Source of the DNA: Bradyrhizobium sp. CSA207
GTDB taxonomy: Bacteria; Pseudomonadota; Alphaproteobacteria; Rhizobiales; Xanthobacteraceae
Direction of reading: 5' to 3'
Assembly: GCF_029051685.1 (NCBI RefSeq)
Contig: NZ_JAACFT010000016.1
Span: forward strand, 124,001-188,000
DNA length: 64,000 bases
Below are positions 51,654 through 59,824 of this stretch, in pieces. The first letter of the stretch is position 1, and each line of letters opens with the position of its first letter. Made by a program: the position numbers and the translations under genes. The notes beneath the pieces were generated by a model. That model was not told where the DNA came from, did no database searches, and was given only the letters and a program-made list of their open reading frames with translations.

Positions 51654-51956
51654 TCTGAACGGGGGGTGCGGAGGTTTCAAGCGACGCGTTCCGAAAAAGC
51701 AGGCCGAAAAAGCAGGTTGCTTCTGGACCTCGTCACCACCTTTTCAATGAGAAGGCCGTCCATGCCTGGATGGACGCGGTCGGCATGATCAACGACACGA
51801 GCTGCGCTGCTTTCGTCACGCGGAGGTCTGCGGCCAAGCGCGTCTCAGTAGTGCGTAGGGTGGATTTGCCCGCGGCTGCGCGAAAGCGCAGGCCGTTGGC
51901 GTAATCCATCATCTCTCATCCCGTCGCGATGGCGGATTACGCTTCGCTAATCCGCC
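51654..51956. other. 303-base spacer with short repeats
   Basis: Contains an exact 13-bp tandem repeat CCGAAAAAGCAGG (51691-51703 and 51704-51716). An open frame around 51748-51830 reads HLFNEKAVHAWMDAVGMIND, which might be the end of a lost gene; I do not recognise it. From 51856 a dispersed repeat follows. Confidence 0.5.
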
Positions 51957-51962
51957 CTATGG
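51856..51962. repeat. dispersed repeat with GTAGGGTGGATTTG / CTAATCCGCCCTAT ends
   Basis: Related to 7519-7677: GTAGGGTGGATTTGCCC, GGCGTAATCCATC, GGCGGATTACGC and GCTAATCCGCCCTAT. The right end runs six bases into the end of the deformylase-like gene. Confidence 0.72.
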
Positions 51963-52454
51963 TCGCGACATCTTCTCGTACTTCTTCACCAGCCGCTCCC
52001 GCTTCAGCCGCGACAGCCGCTGGATCCAGAACATGCCGTCGAGCTGGTCGATCTCGTGCTGGTGACAGACGGCGCGCAAAGCCTCCGACTCCTCCGTTTG
52101 CATGTTGCCGTCGAGATCCCAATAGCTGATCCGCACGCGTGCGTGGCGCTGGACCTCGTCATTGACGCCGGGCATCGAGACGCTGCCTTCGCGGTGCATG
52201 ATCAATTCGGGCGAGGCCCATTCGATAGCGGGATTGACGTAGGTGCGCGCGCCGTCCCTGGCGTCGAGCTCGAGCACCACGACGCGCAAGGGCACGCCGA
52301 TATGCGGCGCGGTAATGCCGATGCCGGGCGCGGCGCGCATGGTCTCGAGCAGATCCGCAGCCAGCACCCGCAGCGCCTCGTCGAATCCGGTGACGGGCCG
52401 TGCCGGCATCGCGAGCCGGCGGTCGGGGTAGCGGATGATCGGACGAATGGTCAT
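51957..52454 (-). CDS. peptide deformylase-like protein with lost metal ligands
   Basis: A 165-residue protein of the peptide deformylase family, full length. Active Def removes the formyl group from the starting methionine using a metal held by one Cys and two His. Motif 1 is changed to GIGITAPHIG (the Gln is His51). In motif 2, EGCLS is EGSVS, so the metal Cys is Ser91. In motif 3, HEIDH is HEIDQ, so the second His is Gln137; His133 and Glu134 remain. It is thus probably inactive as a deformylase or binds metal differently. Four relics of the same gene lie at 42.7, 48.8, 49.9 and 53.0 kb. Upstream is a cupin gene on the same strand. Confidence 0.88.
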   Translation of the reverse strand: MTIRPIIRYPDRRLAMPARPVTGFDEALRVLAADLLETMRAAPGIGITAPHIGVPLRVVVLELDARDGARTYVNPAIEWASPELIMHREGSVSMPGVNDEVQRHARVRISYWDLDGNMQTEESEALRAVCHQHEIDQLDGMFWIQRLSRLKRERLVKKYEKMSRP

Positions 52455-52469
52455 GACGCCCGCCGTCGC

Positions 52470-52931
52470 TCACTGATCCCGGTACGGCGTGCCGTCCTTG
52501 TGCAGGAAGCGGCCGTCGGAAGCCGGGCTCATCATTTCGATGTCGGAGCAGGTGATGAGGTCGCCCGGCGAGCGCGAGCCGACTTCGAGATAGACCGCCG
52601 TTGCGCCCGACCGGTTGATCATGTGATGGCCGTTGCCGCTTCCCTTCGGAAAGGCTGCGCAGTCGCCCGCGCGCAGCACCGTTTCGCCGCGGTCCTCGAT
52701 GAGGGTGACTTCGCCTTCGAGAATGTAGACGAACTCGTCCTCGTGCGAATGCCAGTGCCGCTGGCTCGACCAGTTACCTGGCGGCAGCCGCATCAAGTTG
52801 ATGCCGAAATCCGACAAGCGGCCGGCATCGCCGAGTCGTTGCCGGGTCCGATCGGCACAAGCTAAATCGAACGGCGCGGGATAGCCGGAGCCTTTGCGGA
52901 GCGGTATTGCGGCGATTTCGATTTTTGGCAT
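52470..52931 (-). CDS. cupin domain protein
   Basis: A 153-residue single-domain cupin. Motif 1 is WHSHEDEFVYILEGEVTLIE near residues 69-88 with His, His and Glu metal ligands, and motif 2 is FPKGSGNGHHMINRSG near 101-116 with a further His. Such proteins can be sugar isomerases, dioxygenases or binders; no substrate is evident. The ATG at 52931 gives a normal MPKIEIAAIP start. It ends 15 bases before the start of the deformylase-like gene and probably shares its transcript. Confidence 0.85.
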   Translation of the reverse strand: MPKIEIAAIPLRKGSGYPAPFDLACADRTRQRLGDAGRLSDFGINLMRLPPGNWSSQRHWHSHEDEFVYILEGEVTLIEDRGETVLRAGDCAAFPKGSGNGHHMINRSGATAVYLEVGSRSPGDLITCSDIEMMSPASDGRFLHKDGTPYRDQ

Positions 52932-52982
52932 GGATGCTTCCCCGGAGTGCGCAGCGTAGCGCAACAGCTCTTCGCGATTGAG

Positions 52983-53055
52983 GCGTATCGAACCCAGTCA
53001 CATGCCGCAATCGCCCGGGAAGGCAAGGGACGCGGAGAATAGGGCGAATCGTCAT
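52983..53055 (-). pseudogene. peptide deformylase relic (N-terminal part, degenerate)
   Basis: From ATG at 53055 it reads MTIRPILRVPCLPGRLRHVT then GFDT, comparable with MTIRPIIRYP ... PVTGFD of the full-length copy 600 bases away, with a gap. The frame then runs into the cupin gene start. Similarity is limited to about 24 residues, so this is the weakest of the four relics. Confidence 0.65.
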
Positions 53056-53103
53056 GCGGGCTCTCGCATTCACGGATGGTTGAAGCATCCGTCCTTGACG
53101 TTC

Positions 53104-53119
53104 TACCAACTGGAAGGTA
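53104..53119. promoter_or_regulatory. candidate TetR operator, upstream copy
   Basis: TACCAACTGGAAGGTA lies 10 bases before the TetR start. It differs at two of 16 positions from the better palindrome at 53787-53802. Confidence 0.65.
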
Positions 53120-53129
53120 GCTAGCTCGC

Positions 53130-53708
53130 ATGAGCAATGTTTCCTCGACCGCCGACGACATTCTGGCCTGCGCACGCACGCTGATCATTGCCGGCGGCTA
53201 CAATGGCTTCAGCTATGCCGACGTGGCCGAAGTCGTTGGAATTCGCAAGCCGAGCATCCACCACCATTTCGCCAGCAAGGTCGACCTGGTCCGCACCCTC
53301 GTGTCGCGATACCGCGAGGAAGCCCAGGTGGGGCTGTCGGCGCTGGAGCGCAATGTCAGGGATCCCCGCGAACAGCTCGGAAGTTATCTCGCGTACTGGG
53401 AGGCATGCATCAAGGACGCGACGGCTCCCTTCTGCGTTTGCGCGCTGCTTGCCAGTGAGCTTCCGATCTTGCCGGAGGACGTGGCGCTTGAAGTCCGGGC
53501 TCACTTCCGTTCCCTGGCCTCCTGGCTGACCTCGGTGATGGAGCGCGGCAAGCGGCAGAGTCGACTGCAACTCTCCAGCACGGCCCGGGTCGAGGCGGAG
53601 GGGTTCATGGCGACCGTTCACGGCGCGATGCTGTCGGCGCGGGCCTACGGCGATCCGAAAATGTTCGGTGTCATTACCCGGCCGCTGCTGGATCGGCTTT
53701 CCCCCTAA
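53130..53708 (+). CDS. TetR/AcrR family transcriptional regulator
   Basis: A 192-residue TetR-type repressor. The helix-turn-helix is ARTLIIAGGYNGFSYADVAE then VVGIRKPSIHHHFASKVDLV near residues 14-53. The ligand domain contains CVCALLASELPILPED near 105-120. Two copies of the same 16-bp palindrome-like site, one just before this gene and one just before the next gene, are the likely operators, so it should repress both itself and the membrane protein gene. The AT-richer 53070-53105 region may hold the promoter. The ligand is unknown. Confidence 0.88.
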   Translation: MSNVSSTADDILACARTLIIAGGYNGFSYADVAEVVGIRKPSIHHHFASKVDLVRTLVSRYREEAQVGLSALERNVRDPREQLGSYLAYWEACIKDATAPFCVCALLASELPILPEDVALEVRAHFRSLASWLTSVMERGKRQSRLQLSSTARVEAEGFMATVHGAMLSARAYGDPKMFGVITRPLLDRLSP

Positions 53709-53786
53709 GCACTGAACGACATCGACGAGTTGCACAACGACACAAGCAATCTGCGCGCCGCGGCCATCCCGGCTCGCCCGTTTGAC

Positions 53787-53802
53787 TACCAACTAGTAGG
53801 TA
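53787..53802. promoter_or_regulatory. candidate TetR operator, downstream copy
   Basis: TACCAACTAGTAGGTA, near-perfect palindrome with a central ACTAGT (two mismatched positions, 5 and 12). It ends five bases before the start of the membrane protein gene and overlaps its ribosome site region. Confidence 0.7.
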
Positions 53803-53807
53803 AAGAA

Positions 53808-54392
53808 ATGACCATGAAGGATCGTCAGTTGGACTTGGCGCGCGCCGATCAAGAGCAATGGCTGAAGCTTTACTACTTTCTTCGCGCGGCGGTTTCGGTC
53901 GCCTGGGTCGTCGCTGCGTTTGCCATCGGCCAGTCGTCGGCGGCGATCGGCGGATTTTTGCTCGTCGCCTATCCGGCGTGGGACGCCGCGGCCAATTTGC
54001 TCGACGCGTTGCGCAGCGGCGGGCTTCATCAAAATCGCACGCAGGCTTTGAATGTCCTGGTCAGTCTTGCGACCACGGTCGCGGTCGTTGCTGCCTTGCA
54101 GATGAGCATGAACCGGGTGCTCGGCGTTTTCGGTGCATGGGCGATCCTGTCCGGATTGCTCCAGCTCGGAACGGCGGTCCGGCGCTGGAAAAGCTACGGC
54201 GCGCAGTGGGCCATGGTGCTCAGCGGTGGCCAGTCAGCCCTGGCAGGTGGCTTCTTCATCTTTCAGGCTGCGATGCCTGCGGCGCCGTCGATCGCGAATG
54301 TTACAGGCTATGCCGCAGTCGGTGCGCTCTACTTCCTGGTCTCGGCGATCTGGCTCACCGTCAAAGTGTGGCGGCGTGCGGCGGGGGCGTGA
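53808..54392 (+). CDS. six-helix membrane protein, DUF308-like
   Basis: A 194-residue integral membrane protein with about six helices in three hairpins: near residues 24-42, 44-62, 78-97, 103-121, 131-152 and 160-183. Length and layout fit DUF308/HdeD-like proteins. Function unknown. I chose ATG 53808; a second ATG two codons later is possible. It follows the TetR gene by 99 bases with an operator-like site immediately before it, so it is probably the regulated target. Confidence 0.75.
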   Translation: MTMKDRQLDLARADQEQWLKLYYFLRAAVSVAWVVAAFAIGQSSAAIGGFLLVAYPAWDAAANLLDALRSGGLHQNRTQALNVLVSLATTVAVVAALQMSMNRVLGVFGAWAILSGLLQLGTAVRRWKSYGAQWAMVLSGGQSALAGGFFIFQAAMPAAPSIANVTGYAAVGALYFLVSAIWLTVKVWRRAAGA

Positions 54393-54404
54393 TGAGATGG
54401 CTTG

Positions 54405-54600
54405 GGCGGGATGATGACATCGCGCCGGTGTTTTGCCCGACGTGTCAAATCGCTGCGTGACGTTGGAAGTCATTGCAGGCCGCTGCTAAGTCATTGTACC
54501 GACAGCGGCCGGCTACCGTGCATGGGGTTGTTTTCGCGTCTTTTGTTTGGGGGGCGCCAAAAAATCTCGTGGTCTCGTCGATGCCGATGTCTGTCCCCGC
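54405..54600. repeat. dispersed repeat in spacer 54393-54647
   Basis: Contains GATGACATCGCGCCGGTG, TTTTGCCCGACGTGTCAAAT and later GTGCATGGGGTTGTTTTCGCG, a composition I associate with a recurrent bradyrhizobial intergenic element. No gene. The boundaries are approximate. Confidence 0.5.
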
Positions 54601-54647
54601 GGTTCCCGTTCGTCTTCCACCCAGGCAGACCTGACGGGAGAGAAGAA

Positions 54648-55868
54648 ATGTTCCGTTCCAACTATCGCTGGGTGATCGTCGCCGCCGGCGGCGTGCTCGG
54701 CTGCGTCGCGATCGGCGGCATGTTTTCGCTGCCGGTGTTCCTGCAGCCGATCGCAAAGGATACCGGATGGTCGATGACCGGCATTTCCAGCGCGATGACC
54801 ATCGGCTTTCTGGCGATGGCCTGCACCAGCATGGTCTGGGGCACGCTGACGGACAGGTTCGGGCCGCTGCCGGTGGTGCTGACGGGATCGACGGTGCTGT
54901 CCCTGAGCCTGTTCGCCGCGAGCCACGCGACCTCGCTGATCGCGTTTCAATTCGTCTTCGGCCTGCTGGTCGGCGCCTCCTGCGCCGCGATCTTCGCGCC
55001 GATGATGGCGACCGTCACCGGCTGGTTCGACACCCATCGCAGCCTTGCGGTGTCGCTGGTGTCGGCCGGCATGGGCATGGCGCCGATGACGATGGCGCCG
55101 TTCGCGGCCTGGCTCGTTTCGGGCCATGACTGGCGCACCTCGATGCAGATCGTGGCGCTGGTGGTCGGCGGCATCATGATCCCGGTCTCGCTCCTGGTGC
55201 GACGCCCGCCGGCGCTCGCGCAGGCGCCGGCTGCGCCAACCGGCGCGGGCGCGCGGCAGGCCGAGATGTCGATGGGCGAGGCCCTGCGCTCGCCGCAATT
55301 CCTCATCCTGCTCGCTACCAACTTCTTCTGCTGCGCCACGCATTCGGGGCCAATCATCCACACCGTGAGCTACGCGGTGAGCTGCGGCATTCCGCTGATC
55401 GCGGCGGTGACGATCTACAGCATCGAGGGGTTTGCGGGCATGGGCGGCCGCATCGCCTTCGGTCTGATGGGCGATCGCTTCGGCGCCAAGCGGGTGCTGG
55501 TCTCGGGCCTGCTGTTGCAAGCCTTCGGCGCGCTCGCCTATGTCTTCGCGCATCAGCTCGCGACGTTCTACGCAGTCGGCGCGTTCTTCGGCTTCATCTA
55601 TGCCGGCACCATGCCGCTCTACGCGGTGCTGGCGCGCGAAAACTTTCCGCTTCGGATGATGGGTACGGTGATCGGCGGCACCGCGATGGCCGGCAGCCTC
55701 GGCATGGCGACGGGCCCGCTCGCCGGCGGCCTGATCTACGACGCGTTCTCGAGCTATGCCTGGCTTTATATCGGCTCGTGGGCGATGGGCCTCGGCGCGT
55801 TCCTGATGGCGATGACGTTCCGCCCGTTCGCCAAGCCGCGAGAGGAGGCCGCGCCAGTCACGGCGTAA
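54648..55868 (+). CDS. MFS transporter
   Basis: A 406-residue membrane protein with about twelve helices. RWVIVAAGGVLGCVAIGGMF near residues 6-25 is helix 1, with PVFLQPIAKDTGWS following, and the loop 2-3 signature WGTLTDRFGPLPVVL near 64-78. It resembles the monocarboxylate/oxalate-formate branch. The central loop (APAAPTGAGARQ) is short. I chose the ATG at 54648 with GGGAGAGAAG upstream; the open frame to 54402 is repeat-derived. Substrate unknown. Confidence 0.86.
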   Translation: MFRSNYRWVIVAAGGVLGCVAIGGMFSLPVFLQPIAKDTGWSMTGISSAMTIGFLAMACTSMVWGTLTDRFGPLPVVLTGSTVLSLSLFAASHATSLIAFQFVFGLLVGASCAAIFAPMMATVTGWFDTHRSLAVSLVSAGMGMAPMTMAPFAAWLVSGHDWRTSMQIVALVVGGIMIPVSLLVRRPPALAQAPAAPTGAGARQAEMSMGEALRSPQFLILLATNFFCCATHSGPIIHTVSYAVSCGIPLIAAVTIYSIEGFAGMGGRIAFGLMGDRFGAKRVLVSGLLLQAFGALAYVFAHQLATFYAVGAFFGFIYAGTMPLYAVLARENFPLRMMGTVIGGTAMAGSLGMATGPLAGGLIYDAFSSYAWLYIGSWAMGLGAFLMAMTFRPFAKPREEAAPVTA

Positions 55869-55890
55869 GCGGTTTCGCCGAAGCGCCGCG

Positions 55891-56277
55891 CTAGAGCTGC
55901 GCCTCGACCGCGGCCTTGTCGATCACGGACCACACCTGCCAGATCTTTCCGTCGCGGAACTCGTAGAAGACGTTCTCGTGAAAGGATACGCGCCTGCCGT
56001 TGACGTCGAGCCCCAGGAATTGTCCAACCGGCGTGCAGTCGAACGCCAGCCGGGAGGCGACGATGGGCGGATCGCAGATCAGCAGCTCGATGTTGAAATG
56101 CAGGTCCGGAATCTTGCAAAAATCCTGCTCCAGCATCGCGCGATAGCCGGACAGTCCGAACGGTCGCGCGTTGTGGGCGACGTCGTCATGAACGAACTGT
56201 CCGAGCCTCGCCCAGTCCTGCCGGTTCAGGCAGGCGATGTAGTTGCGATAGATGTCGGCAAGGTCGGATCGTATCAC
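55891..56277 (-). CDS. SnoaL-like/NTF2-fold protein (ester cyclase type)
   Basis: A 128-residue NTF2-fold protein. LADIYRNYIACLNRQDWARLG near residues 7-27 and FLGLDVNGRRVSFHENVFYEF near 86-106 match SnoaL-like polyketide/ester cyclases, and GKIWQVWSVIDKAAVEAQL ends the chain. The GTG at 56277 is preferred because GGGAG lies about seven bases upstream; ATG 56313 is an alternative adding 12 residues. Function unknown. It converges on the MFS gene 23 bases from its stop. Confidence 0.78.
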   Translation of the reverse strand: MIRSDLADIYRNYIACLNRQDWARLGQFVHDDVAHNARPFGLSGYRAMLEQDFCKIPDLHFNIELLICDPPIVASRLAFDCTPVGQFLGLDVNGRRVSFHENVFYEFRDGKIWQVWSVIDKAAVEAQL

Positions 56278-56335
56278 GGCGATGCTCCCGCGGCTTCGAG
56301 CATAACGCGGCAACAGGCTAACCGACGCCCTCGCT

Positions 56336-57208
56336 TCACAGGTGTTTTTCGAAGAACAGGTCCGGGTAGGGGTCGTCGTTGAAGCGCGGGATCTCGCTCC
56401 AGCCGCTTCGGCGGTAGAGCTGGCCGGCTTCCGCCAGCGCGCTGTTGGTGTCGAGCCGCAGCAGCGCGATGCCGAGTTCGCGCGCCGCGCTCTCGGCGGC
56501 GTCCATCAGGCGCCGGCCGAGCCGCAATCCGCGCGCGGCGGGTGCGACCCACAGTCGCTTGATCTCGGCGTAACCGTGATCGGTTCCTTTCAGCCCGACG
56601 CAGCCGATCGGCAACGTGTCCGAGATCGCGACGACGAATGTTCCGCGCGGCCGGCGCATGTCCTTGGCATCGGGGTCGCGCGACAGCGAGACGTCGAATC
56701 CCTGTTTGAAGCGGCGGCCGAGTTCGGAATAGTACTCGCCGAGGCAATAGCGCGCCTCGTCGCTGCGCGGGTCCATCTCGTTCAGTGCGATCCGGTCGAG
56801 CGTCAGTGCGGAGGCGACCAAGTCCATCGCCGCCAGCAGCGCCTCGCGTTGCGCATGGCGGCCGAGAAAGCCATCGGCCTGCGTATTCGACAGCGCTTCA
56901 TAGGCCGCGAACTCGCGCCGGCCCGCGCGCGTCAGACGAACGACGCGCCGGCGCGCGTCCTCCTCATGCACCGTGGTCTCGACCAGGCCCTCGTCCTCGA
57001 GGCTGCGCAACAGCCGGCTCGTCAGCCCGGAATCGAGGCCGAGATAGTCGCGAATCTCCGCCACGTCCGAGCGCCCATGCCCGATCGCGTTGAGCACGCG
57101 CGCCGCGCCAAGCGGGCGGCCGCGCCCGAGGAACGAAGTATCGAGCGCGCCCACGGCAGAGGTGACGGCACGGTTAAAGCGGCGGACGCGGGCAACAGGA
57201 TTCAGCAT
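56336..57208 (-). CDS. MarR-family regulator fused to a GNAT acetyltransferase domain
   Basis: A 290-residue two-domain protein. Residues 1-140 form a MarR winged helix (DVAEIRDYLGLDSGLTSRLLRSLEDEGLVE, in parts YLGLDSGLTSRLLRSLEDEG near 59-78 and HEEDARRRVVRLTRAGR near 85-101). Residues about 155-290 form a GNAT acetyltransferase, with the acetyl-CoA loop APAARGLRLGRRLMD near 222-236 and NSALAEAGQLYRRSGW near 254-269. Such fusions are common in soil bacteria. It is divergent from a SWIM-SNF2 helicase gene and has a palindrome five bases before its start, probably its own operator. Confidence 0.9.
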   Translation of the reverse strand: MLNPVARVRRFNRAVTSAVGALDTSFLGRGRPLGAARVLNAIGHGRSDVAEIRDYLGLDSGLTSRLLRSLEDEGLVETTVHEEDARRRVVRLTRAGRREFAAYEALSNTQADGFLGRHAQREALLAAMDLVASALTLDRIALNEMDPRSDEARYCLGEYYSELGRRFKQGFDVSLSRDPDAKDMRRPRGTFVVAISDTLPIGCVGLKGTDHGYAEIKRLWVAPAARGLRLGRRLMDAAESAARELGIALLRLDTNSALAEAGQLYRRSGWSEIPRFNDDPYPDLFFEKHL

Positions 57209-57212
57209 GATG

Positions 57213-57228
57213 CCTGACTTTAGTCAGG
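57213..57228. promoter_or_regulatory. palindrome at the MarR-GNAT start, candidate operator
   Basis: CCTGACTTTAGTCAGG: seven-base perfect arms around TT, between the divergent MarR-GNAT gene (start 57208) and the helicase gene. The same core CTGACTTTAGTCAG is at 60331-60344, in front of the second helicase. Confidence 0.75.
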
Positions 57229-57353
57229 TATGTGTCTCTGTCAATCGGGCTCCTAAGCTACCGGTGGATTTCGATCCGAAACCGGTTATGCCACGTGTGC
57301 GCCAGCGCTACTATCTGGCGCAACTCCCACTATTGGAAGAACGGAAGCCCGAA

Positions 57354-59807
57354 ATGACATCTTCAACAGCACGCGTCGCTGCACGCAAACCGGCCAAGCT
57401 GTCGCGTATGTCGGCGCCGACAGATCTGTCGCCGATCGAATGGCAACGTGGCTTGCGCCGCCAATTCGGCCGTGAGCAATCCTTCCTCCTGGAGAATCTG
57501 GGCGTCGAACCGTTCTTCTCGGAGTTCAGGGTCACCAACCCGGCTTCAAAATCGAGCTATCGCGTGGTGGTGCGCGGCATCGGGCCCGGCGGCAATTTCT
57601 GCTCGTGCCCGGACTATGCGACCAACGAGCTCGGCACCTGCAAGCACCTCGAGTTTACGCTTGCCCAGCTGGAAAAGAAGCGCGGTGCCAAAGCGGCGTT
57701 CGCGCGAGGCTACCAGCCGCCGTTTTCCGAACTCTATCTGCGCAACCAGGGACGACGCAGCATCCATTTCCGCGCCGGAACCGATTGTCCGACGAAGCTG
57801 CGGGAGGCGGCCGCGCGGCTGTTCGATCAGGACCGCGACGGCCTTCTGCCGGAAGACCGTCTGGGCGACCTCGACGGTTTCGTCGGCTTGTTGTCGAAGA
57901 GTGGACATGAGCTGCGCGCCTACGACGATGCGCTCGATTTCGTGGCGGGACGACGGGATGCCGAGCGCCGCGCCGCGAAGCTCGCCCGATTGTTTCCGCG
58001 TGGCGCGGCAGATCCCAAGCTGCATCGACTGCTGACAACGGCGCTCTATCCGTATCAGGCTGAGGGGGCACTGTTTGCGGTTCGCGCCGGCCGCGCGCTG
58101 ATCGGCGACGACATGGGGTTGGGCAAGACGATCCAGGCCATTGCCGCGACGGAAATCCTGGCCCGTCACTTCGGCGTATCGAGAGTGCTGGTGATCTGTC
58201 CGACCTCGCTCAAGTACCAGTGGCAAAGTGAGATGGCCCGATTCTCCGGGCGAAAGGACAAGCGTGGTGCCCGCGTCATCGGCGGTGGCCGCGCGCAACG
58301 ACGAAAAGACTATCTGCTGGATGATTTCTGCAAGATCACAAACTACGAGAAGCTGCAGCCCGATCTTGACCTGATTGGCGCCTGGTCGCCGGAACTGGTC
58401 ATCGTCGATGAAGCTCAACGGGTCAAGAACTGGAATACGATTGCGGCGCGGGCGCTGAAGCGCATCGACAGCCCATATGCGATCGTGCTCACGGGAACAC
58501 CGCTGGAGAACAAGCTCGAAGAATTGATCTCAATCGTCCAGTTCGTGGATCAGCATCGCCTGGGGCCGACCTGGAAGCTCCTGAACGAACATCAGGTCAA
58601 GGATGAGACCGGCCGTGTCACGGGCTATCGAGATTTGGGCAGGATCGGCGAGACTCTCGCTCCGGTCATGATCCGTCGGCGCAAATCGGAGGTGTTGCGG
58701 CAACTGCCGGAGCGCACCGATCAGAACGTGCTGGTGCCCATGACCGCGCCGCAGATGGAACTGCACAAGGAAAACGCCGACAACGTGGCCACGATCGTGA
58801 AGCGCTGGCGCAAGACAAAATTTCTCTCGGACAAGGATCAGCGTCGGCTGACCTGCGCGCTACAGAATATGCGGATGTCCTGCAACAGCACATATCTGCT
58901 CGATCAGGAAAGCGACCACGGCGTCAAGACCGACGAACTTGCCGCACTGCTCGATCAACTGCTTGCCGCACCCGACGCCAAAGCCGTGGTGTTTTCACAG
59001 TGGACGCGGACCCACGACATCGTGATCCGCCGCCTCGAGGCGCGCGGCATCGGTTATGTCAGTTTCCACGGCGGCATACCGTCCGAAAAGCGGCCGGAGC
59101 TGGTGCAGCGCTTCCGGGACGACCCGAACTGTCGTGTGTTCCTGTCGACGGATGCGGGCAGCACGGGTCTCAATCTCCAGCACGCCTCGACGCTGGTGAA
59201 TATGGACCTGCCGTGGAATCCCGCCGTTCTCGAGCAGCGCAGCGCACGCATCCATCGCCTCGGCCAGACACGTCCGGTCCAGATCATCAATTTCGTCGCA
59301 AAGGGGACCATCGAGGAAGGTATGCTGTCGGTCCTGGCCTTCAAGCGCTCCCTGGCCGAAGGCATTCTCGACGGCGGCAGCAACGAGGTCTCGCTGGGCG
59401 GATCGCGGCTGACCCGCTTCATGAAGGATGTCGAGAGTGTCACCGGGAGCATGGGAAGCGGCGAAGTGGTCACGACGGCTGAGGAGGCGGGGCCGGTCGA
59501 TGGCACCGGCGACATCGAGGCCCCCGGCGTTCCCCCAGGCGAGACTTCGGTGTCGCAGGCCACTGCAGAAGACGCGTCGGCAACTCGCGATGCAGCCTCC
59601 GATCCATGGCAGGCGCTGGTCCGGATGGGCGCGCAGTTCTTCGGTGCCGTCGTGGATTCCAGCTCGCCAAGTCATTCCTGGATCGAACGCGACCCGACCA
59701 ACGGCTCACAAAGCCTCAGGGTTCCGCTCCCGTCTCCAGAGATCGCAGACCGGCTGGCGGACATACTCTCCGCCTTGGCCACGACTTTGCGCCGCGGGAG
59801 TGCATGA
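57354..59807 (+). CDS. SWIM zinc-finger SNF2-family helicase
   Basis: An 817-residue DNA translocase. A SWIM zinc finger is at residues 83-98 (Cys83, Cys85, Cys96, His98 in FCSCPDYATNELGTCKHLEF). The SNF2 motor follows: motif I DDMGLGKT with Lys258, motif II DEAQ at 352-355, motif III LTGTPLEN, and the helicase C half with VFLSTDAGSTGLNLQ and motif VI QRSARIHRLGQTRPV. After residue 685 there is a 70-residue acidic, low-complexity linker and a conserved-looking C-terminus. The ATG at 57354 follows GGAAG; upstream frame overlaps the MarR-GNAT gene. Probable role in remodelling protein-DNA or RNA polymerase complexes; the target is unknown. Confidence 0.9.
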   Translation: MTSSTARVAARKPAKLSRMSAPTDLSPIEWQRGLRRQFGREQSFLLENLGVEPFFSEFRVTNPASKSSYRVVVRGIGPGGNFCSCPDYATNELGTCKHLEFTLAQLEKKRGAKAAFARGYQPPFSELYLRNQGRRSIHFRAGTDCPTKLREAAARLFDQDRDGLLPEDRLGDLDGFVGLLSKSGHELRAYDDALDFVAGRRDAERRAAKLARLFPRGAADPKLHRLLTTALYPYQAEGALFAVRAGRALIGDDMGLGKTIQAIAATEILARHFGVSRVLVICPTSLKYQWQSEMARFSGRKDKRGARVIGGGRAQRRKDYLLDDFCKITNYEKLQPDLDLIGAWSPELVIVDEAQRVKNWNTIAARALKRIDSPYAIVLTGTPLENKLEELISIVQFVDQHRLGPTWKLLNEHQVKDETGRVTGYRDLGRIGETLAPVMIRRRKSEVLRQLPERTDQNVLVPMTAPQMELHKENADNVATIVKRWRKTKFLSDKDQRRLTCALQNMRMSCNSTYLLDQESDHGVKTDELAALLDQLLAAPDAKAVVFSQWTRTHDIVIRRLEARGIGYVSFHGGIPSEKRPELVQRFRDDPNCRVFLSTDAGSTGLNLQHASTLVNMDLPWNPAVLEQRSARIHRLGQTRPVQIINFVAKGTIEEGMLSVLAFKRSLAEGILDGGSNEVSLGGSRLTRFMKDVESVTGSMGSGEVVTTAEEAGPVDGTGDIEAPGVPPGETSVSQATAEDASATRDAASDPWQALVRMGAQFFGAVVDSSSPSHSWIERDPTNGSQSLRVPLPSPEIADRLADILSALATTLRRGSA

Positions 59808-59824
59808 CGCGCTGACGTCTCCGT

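Noticed and set aside
54402-54647. N-terminal extension of the MFS protein
   Set aside because: The open frame is repeat-derived, cysteine- and arginine-rich, and lacks membrane character; the ATG at 54648 has a good ribosome site and starts helix 1 properly.
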